A stretch of 64,000 bases of DNA, from NCBI RefSeq assembly GCF_002007645.1, contig NZ_CP019791.1, forward strand, positions 3,898,593 through 3,962,592. Reading direction: 5' to 3'. Below, piece after piece: positions 50,720 through 61,383 of the stretch. Source of the DNA: Anaerohalosphaera lusitana. Its GTDB lineage: Bacteria > Planctomycetota > Phycisphaerae > Sedimentisphaerales > Anaerohalosphaeraceae. Made by a program: the position numbers and the translations under genes. The notes under the pieces were generated by a model that had not been told where the DNA came from, ran no database searches, and saw only the letters and a list, made by a program, of their open reading frames with translations. The first letter of the stretch is position 1. Each line of letters starts with the position of its first letter.

Positions 50720-52398
50720 CTGATCATAAGCATCAGGAAACATTACGGACACTCGTCTTCTTTTCGTTGAGTGCGGGACTTTTGACCCTTATTCAGGCCC
50801 CTTTCGACGCACATTTTCTCGCCTGGATCGCACTGGTTCCGTTCGCAATGGTGTGCGCCCCGGAAGTAAGGACCTGGCGGCTGGTTTGGACCTCTTATAT
50901 AGTCAGTCTCGTTTACTGGATCGGCAATCTGTACTGGATCGGCTACGTAACAGTCCCCGGATATGTGCTTTTCAGTATCATTCTGGCCCTGTACTGGCCC
51001 GTTCTCGCCCTGAGTGTTCGATATATCCAACGCAAAGGTCTGCCCCTATTTGCCTGCCTGCCTATTCTGTTTGTTGGCGCCGAAGCTTGGCAGGGATTAT
51101 TATTTACGGGCTTCAGTTGGCGTCTGCTCGGTCACAGCCAGTACCAGAATCTCACTGTCATTCAGATAGCGGACATATTCGGCGCACTGGGAGTATCTTT
51201 CCTGGTAGGCATGGTCAACGGACTCATCACGGACCTGGGAATATCGCTTACTCAGGGCAAGGTCATGCGTTTTTCCAATCTTTTCAAAGTTGCTATGGTA
51301 GGTGCAGCCGTTTTCTGCACGGTCGACTACGGCCGAATGCGGCTGGATGAGACACCGCTTCACCTCACCGAAGGACCGGCCGTGGGATCGGTTCAGCCCA
51401 ATATCCCCTCTCACATCAAAGAGGAGGTCGAATCGGGCGAAAAAATTATGGACGAGCTGTTGATCAGCAGCGAGAAATGCTACCAGGCCGGTGCGGAAAT
51501 GGTCGCCTGGCCCGAAACAATAGTGCTCGCGACAATGAACAAGGATTTTCTGCGTCATCTCAAGCCCGGCAGCAGGGCTCTGAAATTTAATGACAGAATA
51601 AGCGAATTCGTCTCAGGCAAGGGATATCTGCTCATGGGCGCCCACAGTGCCGAGGTTGGCATTCGTGATGGAAAATACGACGTGACGGACAGGTGGAACA
51701 GTGCACTGCTCTACAAACCCAACGGCAAGCAAGCTGCACAGCGGTATGACAAGATCCATCTTGTACCATTCGGCGAGTTTATCCCTTTCAGGGGCACCTT
51801 CATCGCTGATTTCATCACCTGGCTTTCTCCTTATGACTATGACTACAGTCTGGAACACGGTGACGAGTATACTGTTTTCGAGATGGACAGCAGCAAGGGC
51901 AAATTCAATTTCGGTGCCATGATCTGCTATGAGGACACAGACCCTCGTATAATACGCCGAATAGTGGGCACACAGGGCGTAAAACGTGCTGACTGGCTGG
52001 TAAACTTGAGCAATGACGGCTGGTACGTCAGATTTGACAACGGCAAGATCATCCCAAGCGTTGAATTACCTCAAAGAACGGCCATCACCGTTTTCAGATG
52101 CGTTGAAAACCGCATTCCCGTTATCCGCAGCGTTAATACGGGCATAAGCTGCCTTATAGACAGCACCGGAAAGATCCGCGACGGCTACGTAGAAGGCAAC
52201 CTGCCGGTTGAGGCGATGGAAAGACAAGGAGTGGGCGGCTATTTCGTCGATAACATACCAGTTGACTCAAGGATAACTTTTTTCAGCAAATATGGGCAAA
52301 AACTCGATATAGTATGTGGAGCAGCGTTCGCTCTGACTGCCTTGATCGTTCTGGTCGCTGATTTCAAACGATATCGTCACGAGAAACGCACAGCATAA
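50716..52398 (+). CDS. lnt: Apolipoprotein N-acyltransferase
   Basis: The protein is 560 residues, probably starting at TTG 50716 in the TTGA overlap with the methyltransferase stop. About seven hydrophobic helices (residues about 10-220) precede a C-N hydrolase domain. Catalytic residues are recognisable: Glu in AWPETIV, Lys in YDKIHLVPFGEF and Cys in MICYEDTDP. The enzyme attaches the third acyl chain to lipoproteins in the cytoplasmic membrane, which fits the several lipoproteins in this window. Confidence 0.95.
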   Translation: MTDHKHQETLRTLVFFSLSAGLLTLIQAPFDAHFLAWIALVPFAMVCAPEVRTWRLVWTSYIVSLVYWIGNLYWIGYVTVPGYVLFSIILALYWPVLALSVRYIQRKGLPLFACLPILFVGAEAWQGLLFTGFSWRLLGHSQYQNLTVIQIADIFGALGVSFLVGMVNGLITDLGISLTQGKVMRFSNLFKVAMVGAAVFCTVDYGRMRLDETPLHLTEGPAVGSVQPNIPSHIKEEVESGEKIMDELLISSEKCYQAGAEMVAWPETIVLATMNKDFLRHLKPGSRALKFNDRISEFVSGKGYLLMGAHSAEVGIRDGKYDVTDRWNSALLYKPNGKQAAQRYDKIHLVPFGEFIPFRGTFIADFITWLSPYDYDYSLEHGDEYTVFEMDSSKGKFNFGAMICYEDTDPRIIRRIVGTQGVKRADWLVNLSNDGWYVRFDNGKIIPSVELPQRTAITVFRCVENRIPVIRSVNTGISCLIDSTGKIRDGYVEGNLPVEAMERQGVGGYFVDNIPVDSRITFFSKYGQKLDIVCGAAFALTALIVLVADFKRYRHEKRTA

Positions 52399-52424
52399 CT
52401 GATATTTTGTTGAAAAGGGTTAGC

Positions 52425-53420
52425 ATGAGAAAACTCACATACTTAACGGCTGTTTCGATGATGGTTTTTCTGCTTGGATGCGAAGCCGAACAAGTCTCGA
52501 CTCAAAATGGCAATGCACTCAGAGAACCGGTCAACATCCGGGAACTCGAACCAACCGCGATCCGGGTCGTAGAAACCAGCCTCAGTGACGAAAACCCCCG
52601 CATCAGAAGTCATGCCATCGAAACGGTTGTCAAATGCAATCGGCGTGAAATGATGCCCATGATAATCGACCGGCTCGAAGATGAATCTTTTCCCGTTAGA
52701 TTCGCAGCAGCAATGGGGCTTGGTGATGCAAACTACTCGGCGGCAAAAGAGAGCATCCGCCCCCTCTTGAAGGACCAAAACCCGCATGTCAGGCTCTCAG
52801 CCGCATACGCTTTGAGCCGGATGGGTGAGCCTAACCACGAAAAGCTTCTGGTCAAGACACTCAAGAGCCCAGACAAGTCTCTCAAAGCCAACGCTGTTTT
52901 GCTGCTTGGCAAGACCGAAAAACGGGAATATATAAACGATCTGTACGCAGTTGCTCAGGAACCCGAAACATCTGAGCAGGTGATCATGCAGGCACTCGAA
53001 GCCATAGCGATGATCGGTGATAAGGACGTTTACCGCCAGCTTTGGCCCTTACTGATAAGCAAATATGCTGACGACCGCCAGATCGGTATTCGGGCAATGG
53101 GTGCCCTCGGCACTTCGGATGCCGAAGATGCGATCATTACAATGCTCGAAGACGAAGTAACCGAGGTCAGATTATGCGCCGCCGAGCAGCTTGGCAGAAT
53201 GGGCAACAGGGTCGGCAGACCCGAGGTCCTGGACTATCTCAAGGACCGCCAAACAGATGCTTACACGATTAGCAAACGGCGGGCAGACTTTACAGCGGCC
53301 CTGGCGATAGGCAGGATCGGCGGAAGTGAGCTTACCAGATTCCTGCCCGGATTGCTGGAAAGCGACTGGCAGCACATACGGCTAAATGCTGCCGGCTCCG
53401 TGCTGCTGCTGGTAAGATAG
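52425..53420 (+). CDS. HEAT-repeat lipoprotein
   Basis: About 331 residues, start ATG 52425 after AAAAGGG. The lipobox VFLLGC marks a lipoprotein. The mature part consists of about eight HEAT repeats of roughly 31 residues, each with the pattern V(R)xxAAxxLGxxG (for example VRFAAAMGLGD, VRLSAAYALSRMG, VRLCAAEQLGRMG). Such scaffolds bind partner proteins. It lies downstream of lnt in the same direction. Confidence 0.85.
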   Translation: MRKLTYLTAVSMMVFLLGCEAEQVSTQNGNALREPVNIRELEPTAIRVVETSLSDENPRIRSHAIETVVKCNRREMMPMIIDRLEDESFPVRFAAAMGLGDANYSAAKESIRPLLKDQNPHVRLSAAYALSRMGEPNHEKLLVKTLKSPDKSLKANAVLLLGKTEKREYINDLYAVAQEPETSEQVIMQALEAIAMIGDKDVYRQLWPLLISKYADDRQIGIRAMGALGTSDAEDAIITMLEDEVTEVRLCAAEQLGRMGNRVGRPEVLDYLKDRQTDAYTISKRRADFTAALAIGRIGGSELTRFLPGLLESDWQHIRLNAAGSVLLLVR

Positions 53421-53517
53421 CAAAGCGGTCCGCGAACCTCGGAATAATCGCGGTTCAAACGAACAATTTGGCCGTAAATCCATAATTTACAATATATTAT
53501 GCTCGTATAAAAATATC

Positions 53518-53546
53518 TTGACCTTGACTGGGCTGTGACGTACAAT
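53518..53546 (+). promoter_or_regulatory. Promoter of the mre operon
   Basis: TTGACC (53518-53523) and TACAAT (53541-53546) with 17 bases between. It lies about 100 bp before the first gene of the operon. Confidence 0.7.
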
Positions 53547-53643
53547 TCTGGTTAAATTTTTAAATGGCGCAGTCGCCTTGCGCTTTGCATTGAGCGGTTG
53601 TCGAGGTCAGAATTGCAATTTTTAGAAAGTGAAGGAGTTTAGT

Positions 53644-54492
53644 TTGAGTACTCTTACTAAGGTTTTGATAGTGCTGCTGTCCTTTGGTGTCATTTTCCTT
53701 TGTGCCACGACAGTAAGCTATGTCTCGTCAACAAGTACCGCGCAAAGTGATCTTGAGGACCTGCGTACCGAATACAAGGCCCTTGAAGGTGACAGACTGG
53801 CCGCAGAAACGGAACTGAACCAGGTTCAGGCACAGGCAAAGAAGCTGGAAGAGGAACTCCAGGCAGAGATCACCGAGCTTCGCAAAGAAAACAACATGCT
53901 GGCAGTCGACAAGCGTACCGCCGAAACCGCAAGCATGGAATATCAGAGCAAGTATACTAATCTGGCTTCCTCGCTGGAAAGCCTGGAAAATACCATCGGC
54001 AATCTTCAAACTCTGCTGGCTTCCACTCAGGACCAGCTCGAAGATACGAGGGCTCAGAGCATCAGGGACCGCAAATACCTCAATGAGACGACAGAAGAGC
54101 TGATGGCAAAGACAGTCAGGCTCGAATCACTGCAGGCCCGTCTCAAGCAGGTTCTGGAGCAAAAACAGACCCTCGAAGAACAACTGGCGGGCGAAGAGGT
54201 CACTGTTGCAACGGTGACGCCTACTCCAGGTGAAATCGCAAAGCCCGCCGGACAGGTAACGACAACACAGCCTATTCGCGGCCTGGTCACTGAAGTACGC
54301 GAGAATCTCGTCGGTATCTCCGTTGGAGCGGCGGACGGCGTAAAAGAAGGCCAGACATTCCATGTGATTCGCGGAGAGGAATTTATCTGCAATATCGAAG
54401 TCACAAATGTCGATACTAGCAAAGCGGCGGGTGTACTTGAGCTGGTTGAGCAGAGACCCCGAGTTGGTGATAATGTTACTACAGAGCTTTAA
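53644..54492 (+). CDS. Membrane-anchored coiled-coil protein at head of mre operon
   Basis: About 282 residues. The start is best placed at TTG 53644, six bases after AAGGAG, since the earlier in-frame GTG at 53629 overlaps that binding site. One N-terminal membrane helix (LIVLLSFGVIFLCATTV) is followed by a long coiled coil (about residues 35-190) and a C-terminal beta domain (RGLVTEVRENLVGISVGAA, then GVKEGQTFHVIRG) that resembles the C-terminal barrel of MreC-like proteins. It may be a cell-envelope scaffold for the elongation complex. No named family. Confidence 0.75.
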   Translation: MSTLTKVLIVLLSFGVIFLCATTVSYVSSTSTAQSDLEDLRTEYKALEGDRLAAETELNQVQAQAKKLEEELQAEITELRKENNMLAVDKRTAETASMEYQSKYTNLASSLESLENTIGNLQTLLASTQDQLEDTRAQSIRDRKYLNETTEELMAKTVRLESLQARLKQVLEQKQTLEEQLAGEEVTVATVTPTPGEIAKPAGQVTTTQPIRGLVTEVRENLVGISVGAADGVKEGQTFHVIRGEEFICNIEVTNVDTSKAAGVLELVEQRPRVGDNVTTEL

Positions 54493-54497
54493 TTCCT

Positions 54498-54632
54498 ATG
54501 GCAGCTAACAATAAAAGAGTCTCGGCAAGCGACATATATACAGCGATACTGGGTTTGGCTACGGCTGCGGTAATCGCAACGGCAACCTATGTAGCGATCA
54601 TGAATTACATGAATTACGATCAAGTCTTGTAA
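54498..54632 (+). CDS. 44-residue single-helix membrane protein
   Basis: ATG 54498 lies 5 bases after the previous stop. The peptide has a polar N-terminus, one helix (AILGLATAAVIATATYVAIM) and a tail MNYMNYDQVL. It sits between the coiled-coil protein and mreB. Its position in the operon suggests a small partner of the cell-shape machinery. No known family. Confidence 0.6.
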   Translation: MAANNKRVSASDIYTAILGLATAAVIATATYVAIMNYMNYDQVL

Positions 54633-54734
54633 GTCGGAACGAACCTTGCAAGCTCCAGTAGTAGGCCAGGCAGGCCAGGGTTGACCGATCGGAGGCGGGC
54701 TTCACGGCGAATGAGCTAATTGAAGGGAATCACT

Positions 54735-55790
<1,056 letters not shown>

Positions 55791-55857
55791 TCGGGGCAGG
55801 GGTGCCGATCGACCGCGACACAGTTTTTCAAGTTCCAATGGGGTATAAAGCTTCCTT

Positions 55858-56712
55858 ATGGCAAGTCGGTACAGGAATATTTCCAGAGATTCGATCTTCA
55901 CGAGCCTTTTGATCCTCGGGATTATCGTTCTTCTGATACCGCACAGCCATACCAAAGTAATCAACGAGGTATTCGAAAGCACTTTCCGCGAAATATTGAG
56001 CATGGGGCCTCGCGAGAATCCATGGCTGGGGAAGTTTGAACAAACAAAGGGCAGTTCCGTCAGTAAAGAAAAATATGCCCGGCTGCAAAGTGAATATCAA
56101 CGAGTCCGAAAAGAGCATGCAAATACGCTGGCCCAGCTAAGAGAAAGCCACCGCAGATTTGAACAGCTTTCCGGCATGCAGAGCAAACTGCCCGACGTAG
56201 GAAGCGGGCTGTCACTCTCTCAGATAGTCAACAGTCGCCTCAACGGCAACAGGCGTGAACTGATCATCAACCGCGGACGCGATACAGGTCTGCGCCCCGG
56301 CCAGTACGTCATAGGCAACGATGCGATGATAGGAATACTCGCCGAAGTTGCCGAAAGCACCTCCCGCGTCAGGCTCGTAACCGACAGTCAGCAGAACACG
56401 GAAGTGCTCATCCGCAGCGAAGGGTCTGATAAGAACATCAGGGCACAGCTCTTCGGAGACGGAGCCGGCAAGTGCAAGATCAAGCTGCTGCCCAGGGAGC
56501 ATAAAGTCAGAGAAAATGATCTGGTGTACGCCGCGAACGATCGCGAATTCCTCGAGACACCGGTAGTAATAGGCTACATCGAAAAAGTAACCCCCGACGA
56601 GCAAAAGCCGCTCTTGTGGGACATTACCGTTGAACCCTTTTTCGATGTCGATGATCTCGACGAGGTCGCGGTAATTGTAATGCAGCCCGACATCCTAGGA
56701 CAGATGGAGTAA
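55858..56712 (+). CDS. mreC: Rod-shape protein MreC
   Basis: The protein is 284 residues: one N-terminal membrane helix (SLLILGIIVLLIP), a coiled coil (residues about 60-110) and the beta-barrel periplasmic domain (NSRLNGNRRELIINRGRDTG, ELLIRSEGSD-like strands and VIGYIEKV). It links MreB and the periplasmic wall enzymes. It follows mreB and precedes mreD. Confidence 0.9.
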   Translation: MASRYRNISRDSIFTSLLILGIIVLLIPHSHTKVINEVFESTFREILSMGPRENPWLGKFEQTKGSSVSKEKYARLQSEYQRVRKEHANTLAQLRESHRRFEQLSGMQSKLPDVGSGLSLSQIVNSRLNGNRRELIINRGRDTGLRPGQYVIGNDAMIGILAEVAESTSRVRLVTDSQQNTEVLIRSEGSDKNIRAQLFGDGAGKCKIKLLPREHKVRENDLVYAANDREFLETPVVIGYIEKVTPDEQKPLLWDITVEPFFDVDDLDEVAVIVMQPDILGQME

Positions 56713-56754
56713 CAGTTAAATAAGCAAAAATCGTTCAACTTCGATTATTCGCAA

Positions 56755-57264
56755 ATGAAGTGGATAGTATTTATAATCCTGCTGATCACATTCGCACTGC
56801 TGGACGCCGGCAATGCGCTGAACTACATTGCGCTCGGCGGAACCAATATCCGTCCCGCCATGCTGCTGATCTTGATGCTGTTTTTCGCGATCAACTGCGA
56901 AAGGCACACCGCGATACTTGTTTCTTTCGCGGCCGGATTCATGGCCGACGCCGCAGGTTTGACCGTGGGCCCGCACATCGTAGCGTTCGGCATCATCGGA
57001 TACGTCGCCTCAACTCTTCAGCGAGACATGGTCATGCAAAGCTATGTGCGGCAGTGCTTTACGATACTCATAATTGGTGCGTTTGCGTTGGCCGGGGTAC
57101 GCGGGCTGATGATGCTCAAACCGGACCTGCAAACAGCATCAAACTTGACGGCCCTGATCGGCACGATCATATACTCAGCAATTGCCGGCCCCCTTGTCTG
57201 GACCGTACTCACATGGCTTTCGCCCCTGGTGGGTATCGACCGACTGCGATCGAACAGGATATAG
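56755..57264 (+). CDS. mreD: Rod-shape protein MreD
   Basis: The protein is 169 residues and contains five to six hydrophobic helices from WIVFIILLITFALLDAG to the C-terminal PLVWTVLTWLSPLVG, the profile of MreD. Gene order supports the call. It is separated by 9 bases from the following mrdA. Confidence 0.85.
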   Translation: MKWIVFIILLITFALLDAGNALNYIALGGTNIRPAMLLILMLFFAINCERHTAILVSFAAGFMADAAGLTVGPHIVAFGIIGYVASTLQRDMVMQSYVRQCFTILIIGAFALAGVRGLMMLKPDLQTASNLTALIGTIIYSAIAGPLVWTVLTWLSPLVGIDRLRSNRI

Positions 57265-57273
57265 CGTTTCGAT

Positions 57274-59442
57274 ATGTATAAACGAAGACTTCACATTTTC
57301 ATCGTACTCTCGATACTGGTCACCAGCGCAGGCGTTGCCAGGCTGGCATTTCTGCAGATAGCCGCCAAGCGTCAGGCCCGTGAAGAGATAAGGCTTTCAC
57401 GAATTCTCGCGCCGATCCAACTGCCCACAGTTCGAGGCAGCATACTCGATCGCAACGGACGCATCCTTGCGGTCGACCGCCCCGCTTTCCACGTCCAGGT
57501 CAACTACCAGCTTACCCGACTGCTGGACGAAAGATTCTGGCAGGCCAATATTCTCAAAGATATCGCTGGGGGCGACAAGACGATCGAACAGGCAGAGACC
57601 GACCTGCGTGAATACTATGCAGAGGACATCTCCAGGCTCATGCAGATCATGGAACGGTGCGCTCAGATGGCGGACACCCCGATCAGCGACATCGAACAGC
57701 GGATACGCGACATCAACGACGAAGTGTGGGCCCTGCGAGAATTCTTCGCATGGCGGCGCAAGTTTCCTGAATCCGAGCTCAAAGACAAATATGCCGCAAA
57801 AGGCAGGTACGTCCCAAGATGGGCGGCACTCGAGGATTTCCGCGAAAAGGTCCCGGACCGCGGCGAGAGGCTCAAGCTCGCTCTAAAGGAAGATTTGCTC
57901 GAAATGCACAAGGATTATGCACTGGTCGACCTCGCCAGCGAAGAGGACCTGCTCGATGCCCAGCTTGAGTTCGCGGACATAGAGGAAGTCAGCATCGACC
58001 CCGAGACGAACAGGGAGTATCCCTATGGCAAAACTGCGTCGCAGATAATTGGCTGGGTCGCCCCGCCGCAGGAGAATGACAAGGAACTGTTCGAAGAGGA
58101 CAAATATTCGCGATACCTGCCCGACGACACTGCCGGCCGCGGCAACGGCGTCGAAAAAGTATGTGAGGTGATCCTCCGCGGCAGACGCGGCGAAAAACAG
58201 TACGACATGGACGGCAGGTTGATCGGCGAGAAGGAAACCATCTTCGGCAAGGATGTGCAGCTTTCACTTGACATCGAGCTGCAGCAGGAGGTCGAGGGTT
58301 TACTTAAGAGCAACAGCCTTGATCCGAATGTAACGACAGGAATGGGCGCGGTCGTGCTGGACGTCGCGACGGGCGATGTGCTGGTGATGGCGTCAGTGCC
58401 GGGATATGACCCCGCGAATGTGCGGGCCGAATACGGCAAGCTCCTACAGGCACCCGGAAAACCGATGCTCAACAAATGTTTGCAGGAGCATTACCCGCCC
58501 GGCTCGACAATGAAACCGTTCATTCTGCTGGCCGGACTGCAGCACGGACTCGTCATGCCGGATGAACCGATAAGCTGCCCGCCCAGACCCGCACCCAAGG
58601 GCTGGCCCAACTGCCTCATTCTCCGTAAATATGGTTTGTGCCATGACACTCGCTGGACCAACAACGCACGCAACGCCATCAAGGGAAGCTGCAACGTTTA
58701 TTTCTCAAAACTGGCGGATCGTTTTGAAGCTGACGATCTGCAGGAATGGCTGTACAGTTTCGGCTTCGGACGCAAGCTGCTGGACGGCCCTGAATTCGGT
58801 GAAAGGCTTGACGAACTCCGCAGGCAGAAAGGTACGAACCGCAATCTGAGACAGACCGCCGGCTCGATATCTTCTGCAATGGGACCTTTCCCAGGTGACG
58901 ATCTCGAGGACCTGCCCCCAATCCGCAATTATGAAAAACGCATGTTCGGCATCGGTCAGGGCTCGGTCCGTGCGACGGTGCTTCAGGTCGCCAACGGCAT
59001 GGCCATGATCGCAAGGCACGGCATATTCAAAAAACCCCGACTGTTCCTCAGCGAATCCGACCCGATGAACTCCTACCAACGTGACCTCGGTATCGAGCCG
59101 GCCAAAATCGACGCAGTGCGCGAGGGAATGTACGCGGTCGTCAACGAAACCGGCGGTACCGCCAGAAAGGCTTTCGTCGACAGTTCACTGCTCGAAAACC
59201 AGAGCCTGAAAATCTTCGGCAAGACCGGCTCGACGGAAAAACCCTACAATGCATGGTTCGCAGGCTTTGCAGAGGATGATTACGGGCGTGCCATCTCGTT
59301 TGCGATAATCGTCGAAGGCGGTACTAGCGGTGCGGGCGACGCGGCACCGATCGGCGAACAGATCATACAGCTATGCAACAGCCTCGGCTACATAGGCGAA
59401 AAAAAGGCTAGTCCTCTTGATCATCTTCTGGCGGGACCCTGA
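57274..59442 (+). CDS. mrdA: Penicillin-binding protein 2 (elongation transpeptidase)
   Basis: The protein is 722 residues, about 90 longer than E. coli PBP2, largely from an extended pedestal region. A membrane helix near the N-terminus leads to RGSILDRNGRILAVD. The transpeptidase motifs are S411-T-M-K414 (PGSTMKPF), S472-C-N474 and K650-T-G652 (GKTGSTEK). Its job is crosslinking lateral wall peptidoglycan with MreBCD. The last 35 bases overlap the end of ftsI on the other strand. Confidence 0.95.
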   Translation: MYKRRLHIFIVLSILVTSAGVARLAFLQIAAKRQAREEIRLSRILAPIQLPTVRGSILDRNGRILAVDRPAFHVQVNYQLTRLLDERFWQANILKDIAGGDKTIEQAETDLREYYAEDISRLMQIMERCAQMADTPISDIEQRIRDINDEVWALREFFAWRRKFPESELKDKYAAKGRYVPRWAALEDFREKVPDRGERLKLALKEDLLEMHKDYALVDLASEEDLLDAQLEFADIEEVSIDPETNREYPYGKTASQIIGWVAPPQENDKELFEEDKYSRYLPDDTAGRGNGVEKVCEVILRGRRGEKQYDMDGRLIGEKETIFGKDVQLSLDIELQQEVEGLLKSNSLDPNVTTGMGAVVLDVATGDVLVMASVPGYDPANVRAEYGKLLQAPGKPMLNKCLQEHYPPGSTMKPFILLAGLQHGLVMPDEPISCPPRPAPKGWPNCLILRKYGLCHDTRWTNNARNAIKGSCNVYFSKLADRFEADDLQEWLYSFGFGRKLLDGPEFGERLDELRRQKGTNRNLRQTAGSISSAMGPFPGDDLEDLPPIRNYEKRMFGIGQGSVRATVLQVANGMAMIARHGIFKKPRLFLSESDPMNSYQRDLGIEPAKIDAVREGMYAVVNETGGTARKAFVDSSLLENQSLKIFGKTGSTEKPYNAWFAGFAEDDYGRAISFAIIVEGGTSGAGDAAPIGEQIIQLCNSLGYIGEKKASPLDHLLAGP

Positions 59443-61126
59443 GGTACGGCAGTGTCTTTTCGAGTATCTCTTTGACCACCGGCGCCGCCACACGTCCGCC
59501 GCTGTAACCCTTCCGCAGCGACTTGTCTGGCTTGCGCACTGAAACGAGAATTACCACGCGTGGATCATCTGCCGGCGCTCCCCCTGCAAAAGACGCTACG
59601 TAGTTCGTTTCATCATATCCGCCGCTGGCGATATTCGCGGTACCTGTCTTGCCGAAGACCTGCCATTTCTCAAGATCGGTCGCCGTTCCCGTGCCGTCTT
59701 CAACGACCTCTACCAGCGCTTCCGTGCGGACCCAGTCGGCAACCTCGGGTTTGAGTATATAGCCTGCCAGCGGTTTATCGTTCGACAGTTCCGTCACTTT
59801 GCCGTCCTGATCCACGACCGCACGAACAAGGTGAGGCCTGACCGCCCTGCCGCCGTTAGCGAGTATGCAGTAGGCCCGCGCGATCTGAATGGCCGTCACT
59901 GTAACTTCATGGCCGAACGGCACACGCGTAATACTGTAGCCGTCCCATTTCTTCAACGGTCGAACGACTCCGCTTTCCTCACCCGGCAAGTCGATACCTG
60001 TCTTCTGCCCGAAGCCGAACAGCTTCACACCGTCATGCAGCTTCTTCTTGCCCATTTTCTGACCGATCTTCGCCATGCCGATATTACTTGACTGAGCAAG
60101 TATCTCTTTGACGGTCAGGTTCCCGAAACGGTGATTGCCCCACTCTCCGATCCTGCCGAACCCCTTGCCGGAATAATTCCCCCGTTCACAGAATATCTGC
60201 TCGTGATAACCGATAACGCCCTCATCCAGAGCCAGCGCCGCGACGATCGGCTTGAAGATACTGCCCGGCTCGTAAGGGTCTGTAAGTGCGCGGTTTCTGC
60301 GCCAGTCGGTCTCGGATGAATTGATATCAGACGGATCAAAGTCCGGCACCGACACCATCGCAAGGATACCGCCCGTCTTAGGGTCCATCACAACGGCCAC
60401 AGCGGATTCGGCATTGTACTCTTTATATTGTTTATAGATTGCTTCACGAGTGAACTGCTGGATCGTCGCATCCAGAGTGAGGACCAGCCCCAGCCCATCC
60501 TGCACAAGTGATTTGGGCTGCTTTTTACCGATCGGCTTGCGGAACGCATCCACCACGAACACGTCCTTTCCCTCTTTGCCCGCCAGCACATCATTGTATT
60601 TCAGCTCCAACCCCGCCTGTCCCTTCTGGTCCCAGCCTGTAAAACCTGCCACATGACCAAAAAGACGGCCCATGGGATAGTATCTCTGCCAGTCGGTCTT
60701 GACGCCAACCCCCTCCAGCCCCGTCTGCGTCGCGGATATGCGTTCATCGGGGGAAATATCTTCCTTTATCTTGACATAGCCCGGATTTGCGCTTTCGTCG
60801 ATAATGCGCGATATTTCATGACCCGGCATTTGAAGTATTTCCTGAAGCTCGACCGCAGCCTGGTTGCGTCTATCATCCGAGTCAAGCTTTCTGGGCTCAA
60901 CGAACAGCGTGTCGATTCTGTTGCTTGCTGCGACTATCCGCCCCCTACGGTCCACTATGATCCCCCGTTGCGGCGTTTCAGTGATCACAGCATGCTGCTG
61001 ACGCTGTGAATTTTCGCGGTAGGTCGGGGCCTTGATCTTCTGGAGGTAGTAAAGACGTGAGACAAGCAGACCGAAAATGCAGATCAACAAGACGAATATT
61101 GAACTAGCGATGTGCCTTGTTTTCAT
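59408..61126 (-). CDS. ftsI: Penicillin-binding protein 3 / FtsI division transpeptidase
   Basis: The protein is 572 residues: an N-terminal membrane helix (IFVLLICIFGLLVSRLYYLQ), a pedestal domain with RGIIVDRRGRIVA, and the transpeptidase domain. Motifs are S289-I-F-K292 (PGSIFKPI), S346-S-N348 (QSSNIG) and KTGTAN at 493-498. It crosslinks septal peptidoglycan. It is the last gene of the leftward dcw cluster, 6 bases after the ftsL-like gene. Conservation of FtsI is notable because many planctomycetes lack classical division genes. Confidence 0.95.
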   Translation of the reverse strand: MKTRHIASSIFVLLICIFGLLVSRLYYLQKIKAPTYRENSQRQQHAVITETPQRGIIVDRRGRIVAASNRIDTLFVEPRKLDSDDRRNQAAVELQEILQMPGHEISRIIDESANPGYVKIKEDISPDERISATQTGLEGVGVKTDWQRYYPMGRLFGHVAGFTGWDQKGQAGLELKYNDVLAGKEGKDVFVVDAFRKPIGKKQPKSLVQDGLGLVLTLDATIQQFTREAIYKQYKEYNAESAVAVVMDPKTGGILAMVSVPDFDPSDINSSETDWRRNRALTDPYEPGSIFKPIVAALALDEGVIGYHEQIFCERGNYSGKGFGRIGEWGNHRFGNLTVKEILAQSSNIGMAKIGQKMGKKKLHDGVKLFGFGQKTGIDLPGEESGVVRPLKKWDGYSITRVPFGHEVTVTAIQIARAYCILANGGRAVRPHLVRAVVDQDGKVTELSNDKPLAGYILKPEVADWVRTEALVEVVEDGTGTATDLEKWQVFGKTGTANIASGGYDETNYVASFAGGAPADDPRVVILVSVRKPDKSLRKGYSGGRVAAPVVKEILEKTLPYLRVPPEDDQED

Positions 61127-61132
61127 TTGGTA

Positions 61133-61369
61133 TTACTGTGCCTGATCATCTTCTAACTGCTTTTCGATACGGTCGGATATCGTGGTCGGACTGATGATGC
61201 TCTCAAGTTCAAGCTGTTTCTGCCACAACTGCTGTTTGAGCCTTTGCTGACGCACATACTCCTGACGGTGCAGATAGAAAGTTCTGCTGGAAGCGGAGCG
61301 CAGCCAAGCAGTCACTATCAGCACCAGAGTTGCAAAAAATACGATGAGTACAAGTCTTGGACGGGACAT
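61133..61369 (-). CDS. FtsL-like division protein
   Basis: The protein is 78 residues: a short basic N-terminus, one membrane helix (LVLIVFFATLVLIVTAWL) and a coiled coil (RLKQQLWQKQLELES). The size, topology and position directly before ftsI are those of FtsL, but sequence similarity is too low for a firm name. FtsL stabilises the divisome with FtsB and FtsQ. Confidence 0.65.
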   Translation of the reverse strand: MSRPRLVLIVFFATLVLIVTAWLRSASSRTFYLHRQEYVRQQRLKQQLWQKQLELESIISPTTISDRIEKQLEDDQAQ

Positions 61370-61383
61370 GCTCGCTCAATATC

